Positions 56,030 to 64,000 of a stretch of 64,000 bases of DNA are shown piece by piece. The position numbers and the translations under genes were made by a program. The stretch lies in NCBI RefSeq assembly GCF_035917235.1, contig NZ_CP108423.1:5423501-5487500 (forward strand), in the 5' to 3' direction. The stretch is from Streptomyces sp. NBC_01294. Its GTDB lineage: Bacteria; Actinomycetota; Actinomycetes; Streptomycetales; Streptomycetaceae. The notes under the pieces are model-generated. The model was not told where the DNA came from, did not search any database, and saw nothing but the letters and a program-made list of their open reading frames with translations. Each line of letters starts with the position of its first letter. Position 1 is the stretch's first letter.

Positions 56030-56083
56030 GAGGGCGGATCTCAGCTCTTCCCGGCGCGAGCCGGGAAGAGAGGTCCGCCCTCG
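56030..56083 (+). terminator. Two-stem terminator after rpmA
   Basis: Outer stem 56030-56039 / 56074-56083 encloses an 11-bp inner stem (56045-56055 / 56060-56070, loop GCGA). Confidence 0.8.
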
Positions 56084-56171
56084 GCGCGTTGTCACATAGA
56101 CACGTTTAATGGGCAGCAAGGCCTGCCACCGGATTTTCCGGACTATTCCCGCTGTATCTGGAGGAACACCC

Positions 56172-57617
56172 ATGACCACCTTCGTGGACCGCGTCGAGCT
56201 GCACGTCGCCGCGGGTAACGGGGGCCACGGCTGCGCCTCCGTTCACCGGGAGAAGTTCAAGCCGCTCGGCGGCCCCGACGGCGGCAACGGCGGCCGTGGC
56301 GGCGACGTCATCCTGGTGGTGGAGCAGGCGATCACGACCCTGCTGGACTACCACCACAGCCCCCACCGCAAGGCCACCAACGGCAAGCCCGGCGAGGGCG
56401 GCAACCGCTCCGGCAAGGACGGCCAGGACCTGATCCTGCCCGTGCCGGACGGCACCGTCGTCCTCGACAAGGAGGGCAACGTCATCGCCGACCTCGTCGG
56501 CCAGGGCACCACCTACGTGGCCGCCGAGGGCGGCCGCGGCGGTCTCGGCAACGCCGCGCTCTCCTCCGCCCGCCGCAAGGCGCCCGGCTTCGCGCTCCTC
56601 GGCGTCCCCGGCACCACCGGCGACGTCGTCCTGGAGCTCAAGACCGTCGCCGACGTGGCGCTGGTCGGCTTCCCGAGCGCCGGCAAGTCCTCGCTGATCT
56701 CGGTGCTGTCCTCGGCCAAGCCGAAGATCGCGGACTACCCCTTCACCACCCTCGTCCCGAACCTGGGCGTCGTCACCGCCGGCTCGACCGTCTACACGAT
56801 CGCCGACGTCCCGGGCCTGATCCCCGGCGCCAGCCAGGGCCGCGGCCTCGGCCTGGAGTTCCTGCGCCACGTCGAGCGCTGCTCGGTGCTCGTGCACGTC
56901 CTGGACACCGCCACGCTGGAGTCCGACCGCGACCCGATCGCCGACCTCGACGTCATCGAGGAGGAGCTCAGGCTCTACGGCGGCGGCCTGGAGAAGCGCC
57001 CCCGCCTCGTCGTCCTGAACAAGGTCGACATCCCGGACGGCCAGGAGCTCGCCGACATGGTCCGCCCCGACCTGGAGGCGCGCGGCTACAAGGTGTTCGA
57101 GGTCTCCGCGGTGGCCCGCACGGGTCTGAAGGAGCTCTCCTTCTTCCTCGCCGAGGTCATCGCCAAGGCCCGCGCCCGCAAGCCGAAGGAGGAGGCGACC
57201 CGCATCGTCATCCGCCCGAAGGCCGTGGACGACGCCGGCTTCACCGTCACCTACGACGAGGTCGAGGACGTCTACAACGTGCGCGGCGAGAAGCCGGAGC
57301 GCTGGGTCCGCCAGACCGACTTCAACAACGACGAGGCCGTCGGCTACCTCGCCGACCGCCTCAACCGCCTCGGTGTCGAGGAAGCGCTCAAGAAGGCCGG
57401 CGCCCGCGCCGGTGACGGCGTGGCCATCGGCTCCGACGAGAACGCGGTCGTCTTCGACTGGGAGCCGACCGTGATGGCCGGCGCCGAGATGCTGGGCCGC
57501 CGCGGCGAGGACCACCGTCTGGACGCCCCGCGTCCGGCCACCACCCGCCGCAAGGAGAAGGAGGCCGAGCGCGGGGACTCGGTGCAGAAGGAATACGACG
57601 AGTTCCGGCCGTTCTAG
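56172..57617 (+). CDS. obg: Obg GTPase (CgtA)
   Basis: GTPase for 50S assembly and, in Streptomyces, for the onset of sporulation. 481 residues from ATG 56172, with GGAGGA upstream. The glycine-rich Obg fold ([17 protein letters not shown]) is followed by the G domain with G1 [10 protein letters not shown]3 DVPGL and G4 NKVD, then the C-terminal OCT domain ([23 protein letters not shown]). The C-terminus adds an acidic/basic tail. It follows rpmA as in most bacteria. Confidence 0.97.
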   Translation: MTTFVDRVELHVAAGNGGHGCASVHREKFKPLGGPDGGNGGRGGDVILVVEQAITTLLDYHHSPHRKATNGKPGEGGNRSGKDGQDLILPVPDGTVVLDKEGNVIADLVGQGTTYVAAEGGRGGLGNAALSSARRKAPGFALLGVPGTTGDVVLELKTVADVALVGFPSAGKSSLISVLSSAKPKIADYPFTTLVPNLGVVTAGSTVYTIADVPGLIPGASQGRGLGLEFLRHVERCSVLVHVLDTATLESDRDPIADLDVIEEELRLYGGGLEKRPRLVVLNKVDIPDGQELADMVRPDLEARGYKVFEVSAVARTGLKELSFFLAEVIAKARARKPKEEATRIVIRPKAVDDAGFTVTYDEVEDVYNVRGEKPERWVRQTDFNNDEAVGYLADRLNRLGVEEALKKAGARAGDGVAIGSDENAVVFDWEPTVMAGAEMLGRRGEDHRLDAPRPATTRRKEKEAERGDSVQKEYDEFRPF

Positions 57618-57674
57618 TCCCCTCCCGAGGGAATCCGCCCCGGAGGGTTTGAAGGCGCCTTTACGTCGGTCGCC

Positions 57675-57687
57675 TAGGATCCTCCGG
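57675..57687 (+). promoter_or_regulatory. Leaderless -10 box of the GT2 gene
   Basis: TAGGAT (57675-57680) ends seven bases before GTG 57688. No ribosome-binding site. Confidence 0.5.
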
Positions 57688-59304
57688 GTGAACAGCAGCA
57701 ACCTCCCCACCGTTTCCGTCGTGGTGATCGCGTACAACGACGCCGGGCTCGTGGGCGAGGCCGTATCCTCGGCCCTCGCCCAGGGCCCGGTGGTCTGCGA
57801 GGTCATCGCGGTGAACGACGCCTCGTCCGACGGCACCGCGCGGGTGCTGGACGAGCTGGCCGCCGTTCACCCCCGCCTCAAGGCCGTCCACCGGACGGAG
57901 AACAGCGGGGGGTGCGGCACCCCGCGCAACGACGGCATCGCGCTCGCGTCCGGCCGCTACGTCCTCTTCCTCGACAGCGACGACGTCCTGCCGCCGGGCG
58001 CGGCCGACGCCCTGGTGCGCACCGCCGAGGAGCACCGCGCCCCCGTCACCGTCGGCGCGGCCGTCCGGCGCGAGCTGCCCCAGCACCACGACGTGCCGTG
58101 GATGCCGGGTCTGCACACCCCCGGCGAGGTGATCGAGCGGCCGGCGGACCGGCCCGAGCTCGTCCGCGACACCCTGTGCGTCAACAAGCTCTACGACCGT
58201 GCCTTCCTGGAGGAGCACGGCCTGCGCTTTCCCGACGGCCGGTTCGTCTACGAGGACTTCGTCTTCACCGCGCGCGTGCTCGCCGCGGCCCCCCGCATCG
58301 CCGTCACCGGCGACCTCGTCTACGTCTGGCACGTGCGCCGCAGCGCCGCCCGGAAGTCGATCTCCCTGGACCGCAAGGACGTCGGCAACTGGCGCGCCCG
58401 CGTCGAGGCCCACCGCGCGGCCGCCCGGATCCTCGCCGACGCCTCCCCCGAGCTGGGCAGTGCCTGCCAGGTGAAGTTCCTGGAGTACGACCTGCGCATG
58501 TACCTGCGCGAGCTCGGCAAGGATCCCGAGTACCAGGCCGCCTGGTGGACCCTGACCCGGGCGTACCTGGACACCTTCGCCGAGGCCGACATCGAGGCCG
58601 CCTCGGCCCACGCCCGCTGGATCGTACGGGTGCTGCGCGCCACCGCGACCCCGCCCGCCGACGTCGAGCGGCTCACCCGGCTCGCCGCCGAACCGCCCCG
58701 GCTGCTGCCCCCGTACGCGCTCGGCCCGGCCGGCGCCCCGGTGTGGAGCGAGGAGCTCCCGGCCGAGCTGGACGGCCTGTCCGGGCTTCCGGTCGCCGAG
58801 CTGCCCCTCACCGTCGACGCCGAACCGGCCGGCCGCGACGCCGTCCGGATCCGCGTGCACGACCTGTACGGGCGCCTCGCCGAGGCCGGGCCCCGGACGG
58901 TCCAGCTGCGTTTCACACCGCGCGCCGGAGGCGAGCCGGTCCTCACCCGGCCGGTCGACCTGTGCCCCGACCCCCGCGGCGGCTGGACCGCCGTGCTGCC
59001 GTTCCGCCTGGCCGATCTGGCCGTCACGGGCCGCCGGCAGGGACTGCGCAGGATGCAGGCCTGGAACATCGCGGCGGGCGTGCAGTGCGCCGACGGGAGC
59101 CCGGTGTTCACCTCCCTGCGCCCCGGGGGCGGACTGCTCCGCCGCCGGGCGCTGCCCAGCAGCCGGTACGGTGTTCTGCTGGCGCAGCCCTACCGGACGG
59201 GGGCGGGCGCCCTCGCGCTGCGCCTCGCGCCGGGCGCCGAGGGCGCGCTGACCCTCGTACGCAACCGCCTCCAGCGGGCCCGGGCAGGCCTCGGGGCGGG
59301 CTGA
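57688..59304 (+). CDS. Family 2 glycosyltransferase
   Basis: 538 residues from GTG 57688. The GT-A fold begins VSVVVIAYNDAGLVGEAVSSAL, with SGGCGTPRNDGIALASGRYVLFLDSDDV (the DxD-type metal site) and EDFVFTARVLAA. The C-terminal half has no clear domain and may bind the acceptor. Similar proteins build wall glycopolymers. It lies between obg and galE; a shared role with galE and the convergent GT4/TagF genes is inferred from context. Confidence 0.88.
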   Translation: MNSSNLPTVSVVVIAYNDAGLVGEAVSSALAQGPVVCEVIAVNDASSDGTARVLDELAAVHPRLKAVHRTENSGGCGTPRNDGIALASGRYVLFLDSDDVLPPGAADALVRTAEEHRAPVTVGAAVRRELPQHHDVPWMPGLHTPGEVIERPADRPELVRDTLCVNKLYDRAFLEEHGLRFPDGRFVYEDFVFTARVLAAAPRIAVTGDLVYVWHVRRSAARKSISLDRKDVGNWRARVEAHRAAARILADASPELGSACQVKFLEYDLRMYLRELGKDPEYQAAWWTLTRAYLDTFAEADIEAASAHARWIVRVLRATATPPADVERLTRLAAEPPRLLPPYALGPAGAPVWSEELPAELDGLSGLPVAELPLTVDAEPAGRDAVRIRVHDLYGRLAEAGPRTVQLRFTPRAGGEPVLTRPVDLCPDPRGGWTAVLPFRLADLAVTGRRQGLRRMQAWNIAAGVQCADGSPVFTSLRPGGGLLRRRALPSSRYGVLLAQPYRTGAGALALRLAPGAEGALTLVRNRLQRARAGLGAG

Positions 59305-59374
59305 GGGCACCCGGCCCACCGCTCACACCGCTGCGCTTTCGATACCGAAGTCGGACAGGACCAAGGAGTTACAC

Positions 59375-60388
59375 ATGACGTTTCTGATCACCGGTGGCGC
59401 CGGATACATCGGGTCGCACGTCGTCCGCGCGATGCTGCTCGCGGGGGAGAAGGTCGTCGTCCTCGACGACCTCTCGACGGGCAACGAGGACCGCATCCCG
59501 GAGGGCGTCCCGCTGGTGGTCGGCTCCGTCCTGGACCGGCTGGTGCTGGAGAAGACCATCCGCGCGCACAAGATCACCGGTGTGGTGCACCTCGCGGGCA
59601 AGAAGCAGGTCGGCGAGTCCGTCGAGAAGCCGCTGCACTACTACCACGAGAACGTGCAGGGCCTGACGGTCCTGCTCCAGGCCGTGGCCGACGCGGGCGT
59701 CCGCAACTTCCTCTTCTCCTCCTCCGCCTCCGTCTACGGCATGCCCGACGTGGACCTGGTCACCGAGGACACCCCGTGCGCGCCGCTGAGCCCCTACGGC
59801 GAGACCAAGCTGGCCGGCGAGTGGCTGGTCCGCGCGGCCGGCAAGGCGCACGGCATCTCCACGGCCTGCCTGCGCTACTTCAACGTGGCGGGCGCCGCGA
59901 CCCCCGAGCTCGCCGACACCGGCGTCTTCAACCTGGTCCCGATGGTCTTCGAGCGCTACGACGCCGGCCAGGGCGCCAGGATCTTCGGTGACGACTACCC
60001 GACCCCGGACGGCACCTGCATCCGCGACTACATCCACGTCGAGGACCTCGCGGAGGCCCACGTGGCGGCGGCCCGCAAGCTCGCCGAGTGGGCCGCGGCC
60101 GGGGACTACAAGGACCTCACCGTCAACATCGGGCGTGGCGAGGGCGTCTCGGTCGCCGAGATGGTCGAGCTCCTGAACAAGAACACCGGGCACGACTTCG
60201 CCCCGGAGATCAGCCCGCGCCGCGCCGGCGACCCGGCGAAGGTCGTGGCCTCGGCCGACAAGATCACCAGCGAGCTGGGCTGGAAGGCGCGGCACGACGT
60301 CCGCGAGATGGTCACCTCCGCCTGGGCGGGCTGGGAGGCCAACAAGGTGGCACGCAAGGACGCGCACCGGGACGTCCACAAGGCCTGA
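59375..60388 (+). CDS. galE: UDP-glucose 4-epimerase
   Basis: NAD-dependent short-chain dehydrogenase/reductase interconverting UDP-glucose and UDP-galactose. 337 residues. GGAGYIGSH nucleotide-binding loop, Tyr141 and Lys145 (SPYGETK) as catalytic pair, and FNVAGA. An AAGGAG site precedes the ATG. Supplies UDP-galactose, probably for glycopolymer synthesis by the neighbouring transferases. Followed by a strong terminator. Confidence 0.95.
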   Translation: MTFLITGGAGYIGSHVVRAMLLAGEKVVVLDDLSTGNEDRIPEGVPLVVGSVLDRLVLEKTIRAHKITGVVHLAGKKQVGESVEKPLHYYHENVQGLTVLLQAVADAGVRNFLFSSSASVYGMPDVDLVTEDTPCAPLSPYGETKLAGEWLVRAAGKAHGISTACLRYFNVAGAATPELADTGVFNLVPMVFERYDAGQGARIFGDDYPTPDGTCIRDYIHVEDLAEAHVAAARKLAEWAAAGDYKDLTVNIGRGEGVSVAEMVELLNKNTGHDFAPEISPRRAGDPAKVVASADKITSELGWKARHDVREMVTSAWAGWEANKVARKDAHRDVHKA

Positions 60389-60466
60389 CCCGCCGAACCC
60401 GGCCGCTACGCAAGACGCCGGCCGGTAGGGACGAAGCCGTCGGTAGGGCCGAAGCCGTCGGTACGT

Positions 60467-60511
60467 ACGAAGCCGCCCGCCCCGGAACGTGTCCGGGGCG
60501 GGCGGCTTCGT
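60467..60511. terminator. Bidirectional terminator between galE and the GT4 gene
   Basis: Perfect 20-bp stem (60467-60486 / 60492-60511), loop ACGTG. Confidence 0.9.
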
Positions 60512-60532
60512 CGTGTCCCGCGGGGGGCGCGG

Positions 60533-61705
60533 TCAGCGCTCCAGGAAGGAGAACAGCTCCTCCCACCGGTCGGTGATCTCGGCGCCGGAGTAACGCTTCA
60601 CCGAGTGGAAGGCGGTGTCCCCGAGCCGGTCGCGCAGCTCACGGTCGGACATCAGCGCGCGCAGGTGCCCGGCCAGCTCCATCGTGTTGCCGAGCCGGGC
60701 CAGCAGCCCGTCCTCGCCGTGCTCGACGATCTCCCGTACGCCCGGCGCGCAGTCGAAGGCGGCCGCGGGCACGCCCGCCGCCATCGCCTCCAGCAGCGTG
60801 ATCGGGAACCCCTCCGCCCGGGAGGCCTGCGCGAAGACCGAGGCCCCGCGCAGCGCGCCCAGCACGTCGTCGGTGCTGCCCATCCACTCCACGGAATCGT
60901 CCAGCCCCAGCGAGGTGCAGTGCGCCTTCAGCGCCTGCTCCTCCACACCCGCCCCGTAGACCCGCAGGACCCAGTCGGGGTGCTGCGGCGCGGCGTCCGC
61001 CCAGGCGTCGAGCAGCAGGTCGACGCCCTTCTCGAAGGCGAGGCGGCCGACGCACGCCACGACCTTCTCCGTGCGCGGAGCGGGCGTGTCCGGCATGAAG
61101 GGCAGCGGGTTCGGCATGCTGCCGACGTTCTCCATGCCCGACCGGATCCAGAGGTCCGCGTCCTCGGCGGTCAGCACCAGCAGCCGGTCGACCTCCGGGT
61201 AGAAGCGGCGGACCCGCTCGCCGCGGGTGGACTTCTGACTGGCCTCGAACGACTCGTGGCTCATCCCGATGACGGTGTGCCCCTTGGTGTCGGCGAGCGC
61301 CACCCACTCCATCGCCCAGACCTGGGTGACGATGACGACACCGCCCGGGCGGGCCGCGCGCAGCAGCTCGCTCAGCTGCTCCGCCTTGTCCCGCATCTTC
61401 GCCCGCCGGGCCGCCTGACGGCGCCGCTCGGGCGCGTTCAGCCGGCCCTTGATCCCGCGCAGCCGGCGCGGCGACGCCGGGTGCGCGTCGTACAGCGTGG
61501 TCATCGCGTACGGCAGGTCCTGCGGCAGCTTCTGCCGGATCTCCTCGGGGACCGGGGCGATGCCGACGATGTGCACTCGGTGGCCGCGGTCGGTGAACTG
61601 CCGGGCCATCTGGTGCGACCAGGTGGTCACGCCGCCGAGCTCGTCGACGTTGTTGGAGACGAGGAAGATGTCACGGCCGCCCGGGGTGGCGGTCTGCTGG
61701 CTCAC
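60533..61705 (-). CDS. Family 4 glycosyltransferase
   Basis: 390 residues from GTG 61705, overlapping the upstream TagF-type gene's stop (GTGA). GT-B fold: N-terminal NNVDELGGVTTWSHQMARQF, and the C-terminal donor site with VGRLAFEKGVDLLLDAW and EGFPITLLEAMAAGVP (the E-x7-E motif). Probably adds a sugar to the wall glycopolymer made by its partner. The donor is unknown. Confidence 0.92.
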   Translation of the reverse strand: MSQQTATPGGRDIFLVSNNVDELGGVTTWSHQMARQFTDRGHRVHIVGIAPVPEEIRQKLPQDLPYAMTTLYDAHPASPRRLRGIKGRLNAPERRRQAARRAKMRDKAEQLSELLRAARPGGVVIVTQVWAMEWVALADTKGHTVIGMSHESFEASQKSTRGERVRRFYPEVDRLLVLTAEDADLWIRSGMENVGSMPNPLPFMPDTPAPRTEKVVACVGRLAFEKGVDLLLDAWADAAPQHPDWVLRVYGAGVEEQALKAHCTSLGLDDSVEWMGSTDDVLGALRGASVFAQASRAEGFPITLLEAMAAGVPAAAFDCAPGVREIVEHGEDGLLARLGNTMELAGHLRALMSDRELRDRLGDTAFHSVKRYSGAEITDRWEELFSFLER

Positions 61706-64000
61706 TTGCCGCTCCTGGTGAAGAACTTCTCGACGATCTGGCGGGCCGCGTCCCCGCGGTCGTACTCGCCGAACTCGGTGAGGAAACGCTGGCGCGCCTG
61801 GGCGTACTTGGCGTCCGCCTCCTCGAAGGCGGCGAGCGCCTGCAGGAGTTCGTCCGCCGTCGCCACCACCGGGCCCGGGGCCTTGTCCTTCAGGTCGAAG
61901 TACGTGCCGCGGATGTCCGTGGCGTACTTCTCGTAGTCGTACGCGAAGAACAGCATCGGCCGGTCCAGGACCGCGTAGTCGAACATCACGGACGAGTAGT
62001 CGGTGATCAGTCCGTCGGCGAGGGCCAGCAGCGGGGTGATGTCGTGGTGGCGGGACACGTCGATGACCCGGCCCGCGACCGACGGCGGCAGCGAGACGCT
62101 GTTCAGGTAGTGGGTCCGCACCAGCAGCGTGAAGCGGTCGCCGAGCTTGTCCGCGAACTCCTCCACGTCGAAGGGGAAGGTGAAGCCCTCCACCGCGCCG
62201 TCCGCGCCCGCCCGGAAGGTCGGCGCGTACAGCAGCACCTTCTTGTCCGGGTCGATGCCGAGCTCGGTCGCCAGGGTCCCGCGGACCCGCTCACCGCTGT
62301 CCGCCTCGGTCCGGTACGCCTCGACGAGGGCGTCGTTGCGCGGGTAGCCCGTGCGCAGCAGCACCTCGTCGCGCAGCCGGAAGCCCTTGGCGAGGGTGCG
62401 GGTGTCGTGCTCGGAGCGGATCAGGAAGTGGTCGAAGCGGTCGACGGCCTCCTGGAAGCGCTTCTGGCCGGCCCGGCCCTGCGCCTTGGTGCGGGGCTCG
62501 TGGAAGCCCATCCGCTTGAGCGCGGAGCCGTGCCAGGTCTGGATGTACGTCGTCCCCGGGCGCTTGGCCAGGGCCAGCGGGAAGCCCTGGTTGTCGACCC
62601 AGAACTCGGCCTGGGCCAGTGCCCGCAGGTAGGCCCAGCTCCAGCGCCGCACCAGGGTGGCCTCCTTGGGGAAGCCGTGGGGCTTGGCGCCCGCGTACGA
62701 CCAGATCGCCTCGAACGGCACGCCCTGGCGCACCATCTCCTCGTAGATCGCCTTCGGGCTGTCGCTGTACTGCTTGCCCATGTGGCTCTCGAAGACGACC
62801 GTGCCCTTCTTGACCGGCAGCTTCGAGAAGACCTCGTGGTAGACCTTCACCTTCTGCTCGCCGGAGCCCATGTTGCGGCGGGCCCGCAGCGCCTTGCGCA
62901 GGCCCCGCTTGACCACGCCGGCCGCCTTGCCCTGTATGGCGTTGTTGATCAGCGACTGGGTGCGGACGGCGGCGGCGCCCTCGGCGCTCAGGACGTAGCT
63001 GAGGTTGCCCTTCTTGGTCATCTCGGGACCGAAGCGGTCGGAGACCAGCCGCGTCAGCCGCGGCCGCACGCGCAGCCGGGCCGCCGACTCCAGGTCGACC
63101 CCGCCGACCGAGACGCGGGTGGTGACCCGCTCGCCGCCGGACGTCAGCTTCAGGCGGACGTCCCAGACGGCGTCGATGATGCCGAGGGGGCGCACGGTGC
63201 TCGCGATGTCGGCGGTGCCGGTCCACTCGATCGTGTCACCCGTGTGGCGCACGGTGGCCACCGGGAAGCTGAACGAGCGCACGCCGATCTGCCGGCGGGC
63301 CCGGAATTCGAGCGTGGCCTTCAGGTCCCCGTCGGCCGGGATCCGGCCCAGCGGGTTCACGACGGTGCCGGACAGCGTGACGGTGCCGCGCCCGTCGTCC
63401 TCGTAGGAGGTGAGGCGGTTGCCCACCGTGAGGGAGGAGAGCGGGGTGGTGTGGAAGCCCTGCTCGGTGACGTCCAGTATCCGGCGGGCCTCGGCGGCCT
63501 CGACGGGGTCGGGGCTGTCGATGTGCCGTGCACACCAGTAGACCCGGCCGTCGCGCTCGGCGAGCGGGGAGGAGAGCCGGCCCTTGTTGGTCATGGCGTC
63601 GGCGGCCGGGAGCAGGTTGTCCCAGTCCTCCTTGCTCAGCAGGTACGCGCAGATCGCCTGGAGGTAGGTGACGTTCTCGTACGCGGCCGGGTCGATCCCC
63701 GCGAGGTAGCCGTTGGCGAGGCGGGCGAACTCCTGGCGGTACTCGTCGCTCAGCAGCGGCAGGTCGCGCAGGTGCAGCACCAGGTCGTGCTTGACGAACT
63801 TGGCGTCCTTCGCCGACTTGATGTCCGTGTGGCCCTTGGCCGCCAGCAGCTCGTCGACGCGGCGGTGGATCTCCATCCGGTGGACGAAGTTCGCGATCTC
63901 GTGGCGCCGGTTGCTGATCGACTTGGCCGCGGCCTTCTCGACCACGTTCCAGAAGTAGACGTGGTTCGGGATCAGCGTGATGCGGCGGGCCGCCACGTAC
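61702..64000 (-). CDS. TagF/TagB-type CDP-glycerol glycerophosphotransferase, 5' end cut off
   Basis: At least 765 residues; the frame runs through the window edge, so the N-terminus is missing. An in-frame GTG at 63996 is probably internal, as related proteins start with a family 2 transferase domain ahead of the segment VYFWNVVEKAAAKSISNRRHE. The C-terminal half is the polymerase: YIQTWHGSALKRMGFH, GYPRNDAL, LLYAPTFRAG, and GLITDYSSVMFDYAVLDRPMLFF with the conserved active-site region. It would polymerise glycerol-phosphate or a similar polyol-phosphate for teichoic-acid-like wall polymers. Translationally coupled with the GT4 gene. Confidence 0.9.
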   Translation of the reverse strand, partial: YVAARRITLIPNHVYFWNVVEKAAAKSISNRRHEIANFVHRMEIHRRVDELLAAKGHTDIKSAKDAKFVKHDLVLHLRDLPLLSDEYRQEFARLANGYLAGIDPAAYENVTYLQAICAYLLSKEDWDNLLPAADAMTNKGRLSSPLAERDGRVYWCARHIDSPDPVEAAEARRILDVTEQGFHTTPLSSLTVGNRLTSYEDDGRGTVTLSGTVVNPLGRIPADGDLKATLEFRARRQIGVRSFSFPVATVRHTGDTIEWTGTADIASTVRPLGIIDAVWDVRLKLTSGGERVTTRVSVGGVDLESAARLRVRPRLTRLVSDRFGPEMTKKGNLSYVLSAEGAAAVRTQSLINNAIQGKAAGVVKRGLRKALRARRNMGSGEQKVKVYHEVFSKLPVKKGTVVFESHMGKQYSDSPKAIYEEMVRQGVPFEAIWSYAGAKPHGFPKEATLVRRWSWAYLRALAQAEFWVDNQGFPLALAKRPGTTYIQTWHGSALKRMGFHEPRTKAQGRAGQKRFQEAVDRFDHFLIRSEHDTRTLAKGFRLRDEVLLRTGYPRNDALVEAYRTEADSGERVRGTLATELGIDPDKKVLLYAPTFRAGADGAVEGFTFPFDVEEFADKLGDRFTLLVRTHYLNSVSLPPSVAGRVIDVSRHHDITPLLALADGLITDYSSVMFDYAVLDRPMLFFAYDYEKYATDIRGTYFDLKDKAPGPVVATADELLQALAAFEEADAKYAQARQRFLTEFGEYDRGDAARQIVEKFFTRSGK

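Noticed and set aside
60428..60480. Repeated GAAGCCGTCGGTA-type motif after galE as a regulatory array
   Set aside because: Only two to three short copies, the last merging with the terminator arm; too little to support a function.

Overview
The window is chromosomal DNA from a high-GC actinobacterium, almost certainly a Streptomyces. Third codon positions are nearly all G/C, GTG starts are frequent, and several genes start directly downstream of a TAnnnT box in the leaderless style common in actinobacteria. It carries a clpP1-clpP2-clpX set, the mreB-mreC-mreD-pbp2-rodA (sfr) spore-wall cluster and an RNase ES-type Rne/Rng with long disordered tails. The backbone order rpiB, nei, tig, clpP1, clpP2, clpX, valS, folC, DUF4233, ndk, rne, rplU, rpmA, obg is the conserved actinobacterial one, also known from Mycobacterium.

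Layout. 1-3544: two GABA/amino-acid permease paralogues, both on the minus strand, on either side of bioY. 3764-11215: rpiB, nei, an Eis-type acetyltransferase, a SpoIIE-type phosphatase, a DUF4232 lipoprotein, a 22-unit tandem array, a PLP decarboxylase, a SpoT-like HD protein and a small membrane protein. 11384-12456: a low-GC accessory patch with two small genes and an integrase remnant beside tRNA-Gly. 12626-25087: tRNA-Pro, tig, the clp genes, a Pro/Gln-rich membrane protein, valS, an orphan histidine kinase, folC, DUF4233 and ndk. 25383-31629: the mre/sfr cluster. 31679-42082: a CYTH-CHAD protein, the radical-SAM gene pair (split by vapBC and a repeat-rich membrane protein), then rne. 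42424-55193: a secreted FG-GAP protein, a LamG protein and a giant RHS protein with Hint domain and toxin tip, followed by a low-GC putative immunity gene. 55406-57617: rplU, rpmA, obg. 57688-64000: glycosyltransferases, galE and a TagF-type polymerase, consistent with cell-wall glycopolymer synthesis.

How they work together. The backbone covers protein folding and turnover (trigger factor, ClpXP1P2, with a sequence matching the ClgR operator upstream of clpP1), translation (valS, L21, L27, Obg), RNA decay (RNase E/G), nucleotide and folate metabolism (ndk, folC) and spore or cell-wall morphogenesis (Mre, PBP2, RodA). The accessory insertions are vapBC, the tRNA-Gly remnant, the RHS module and the wall-polymer genes. 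The least explained items are the 24-bp tandem array between two divergent leaderless genes, the 274-residue protein with eight copies of an aromatic-Arg-Tyr/Leu-Pro motif, the RHS tip with its low-GC partner, and a possible 39-residue peptide gene upstream of folC.
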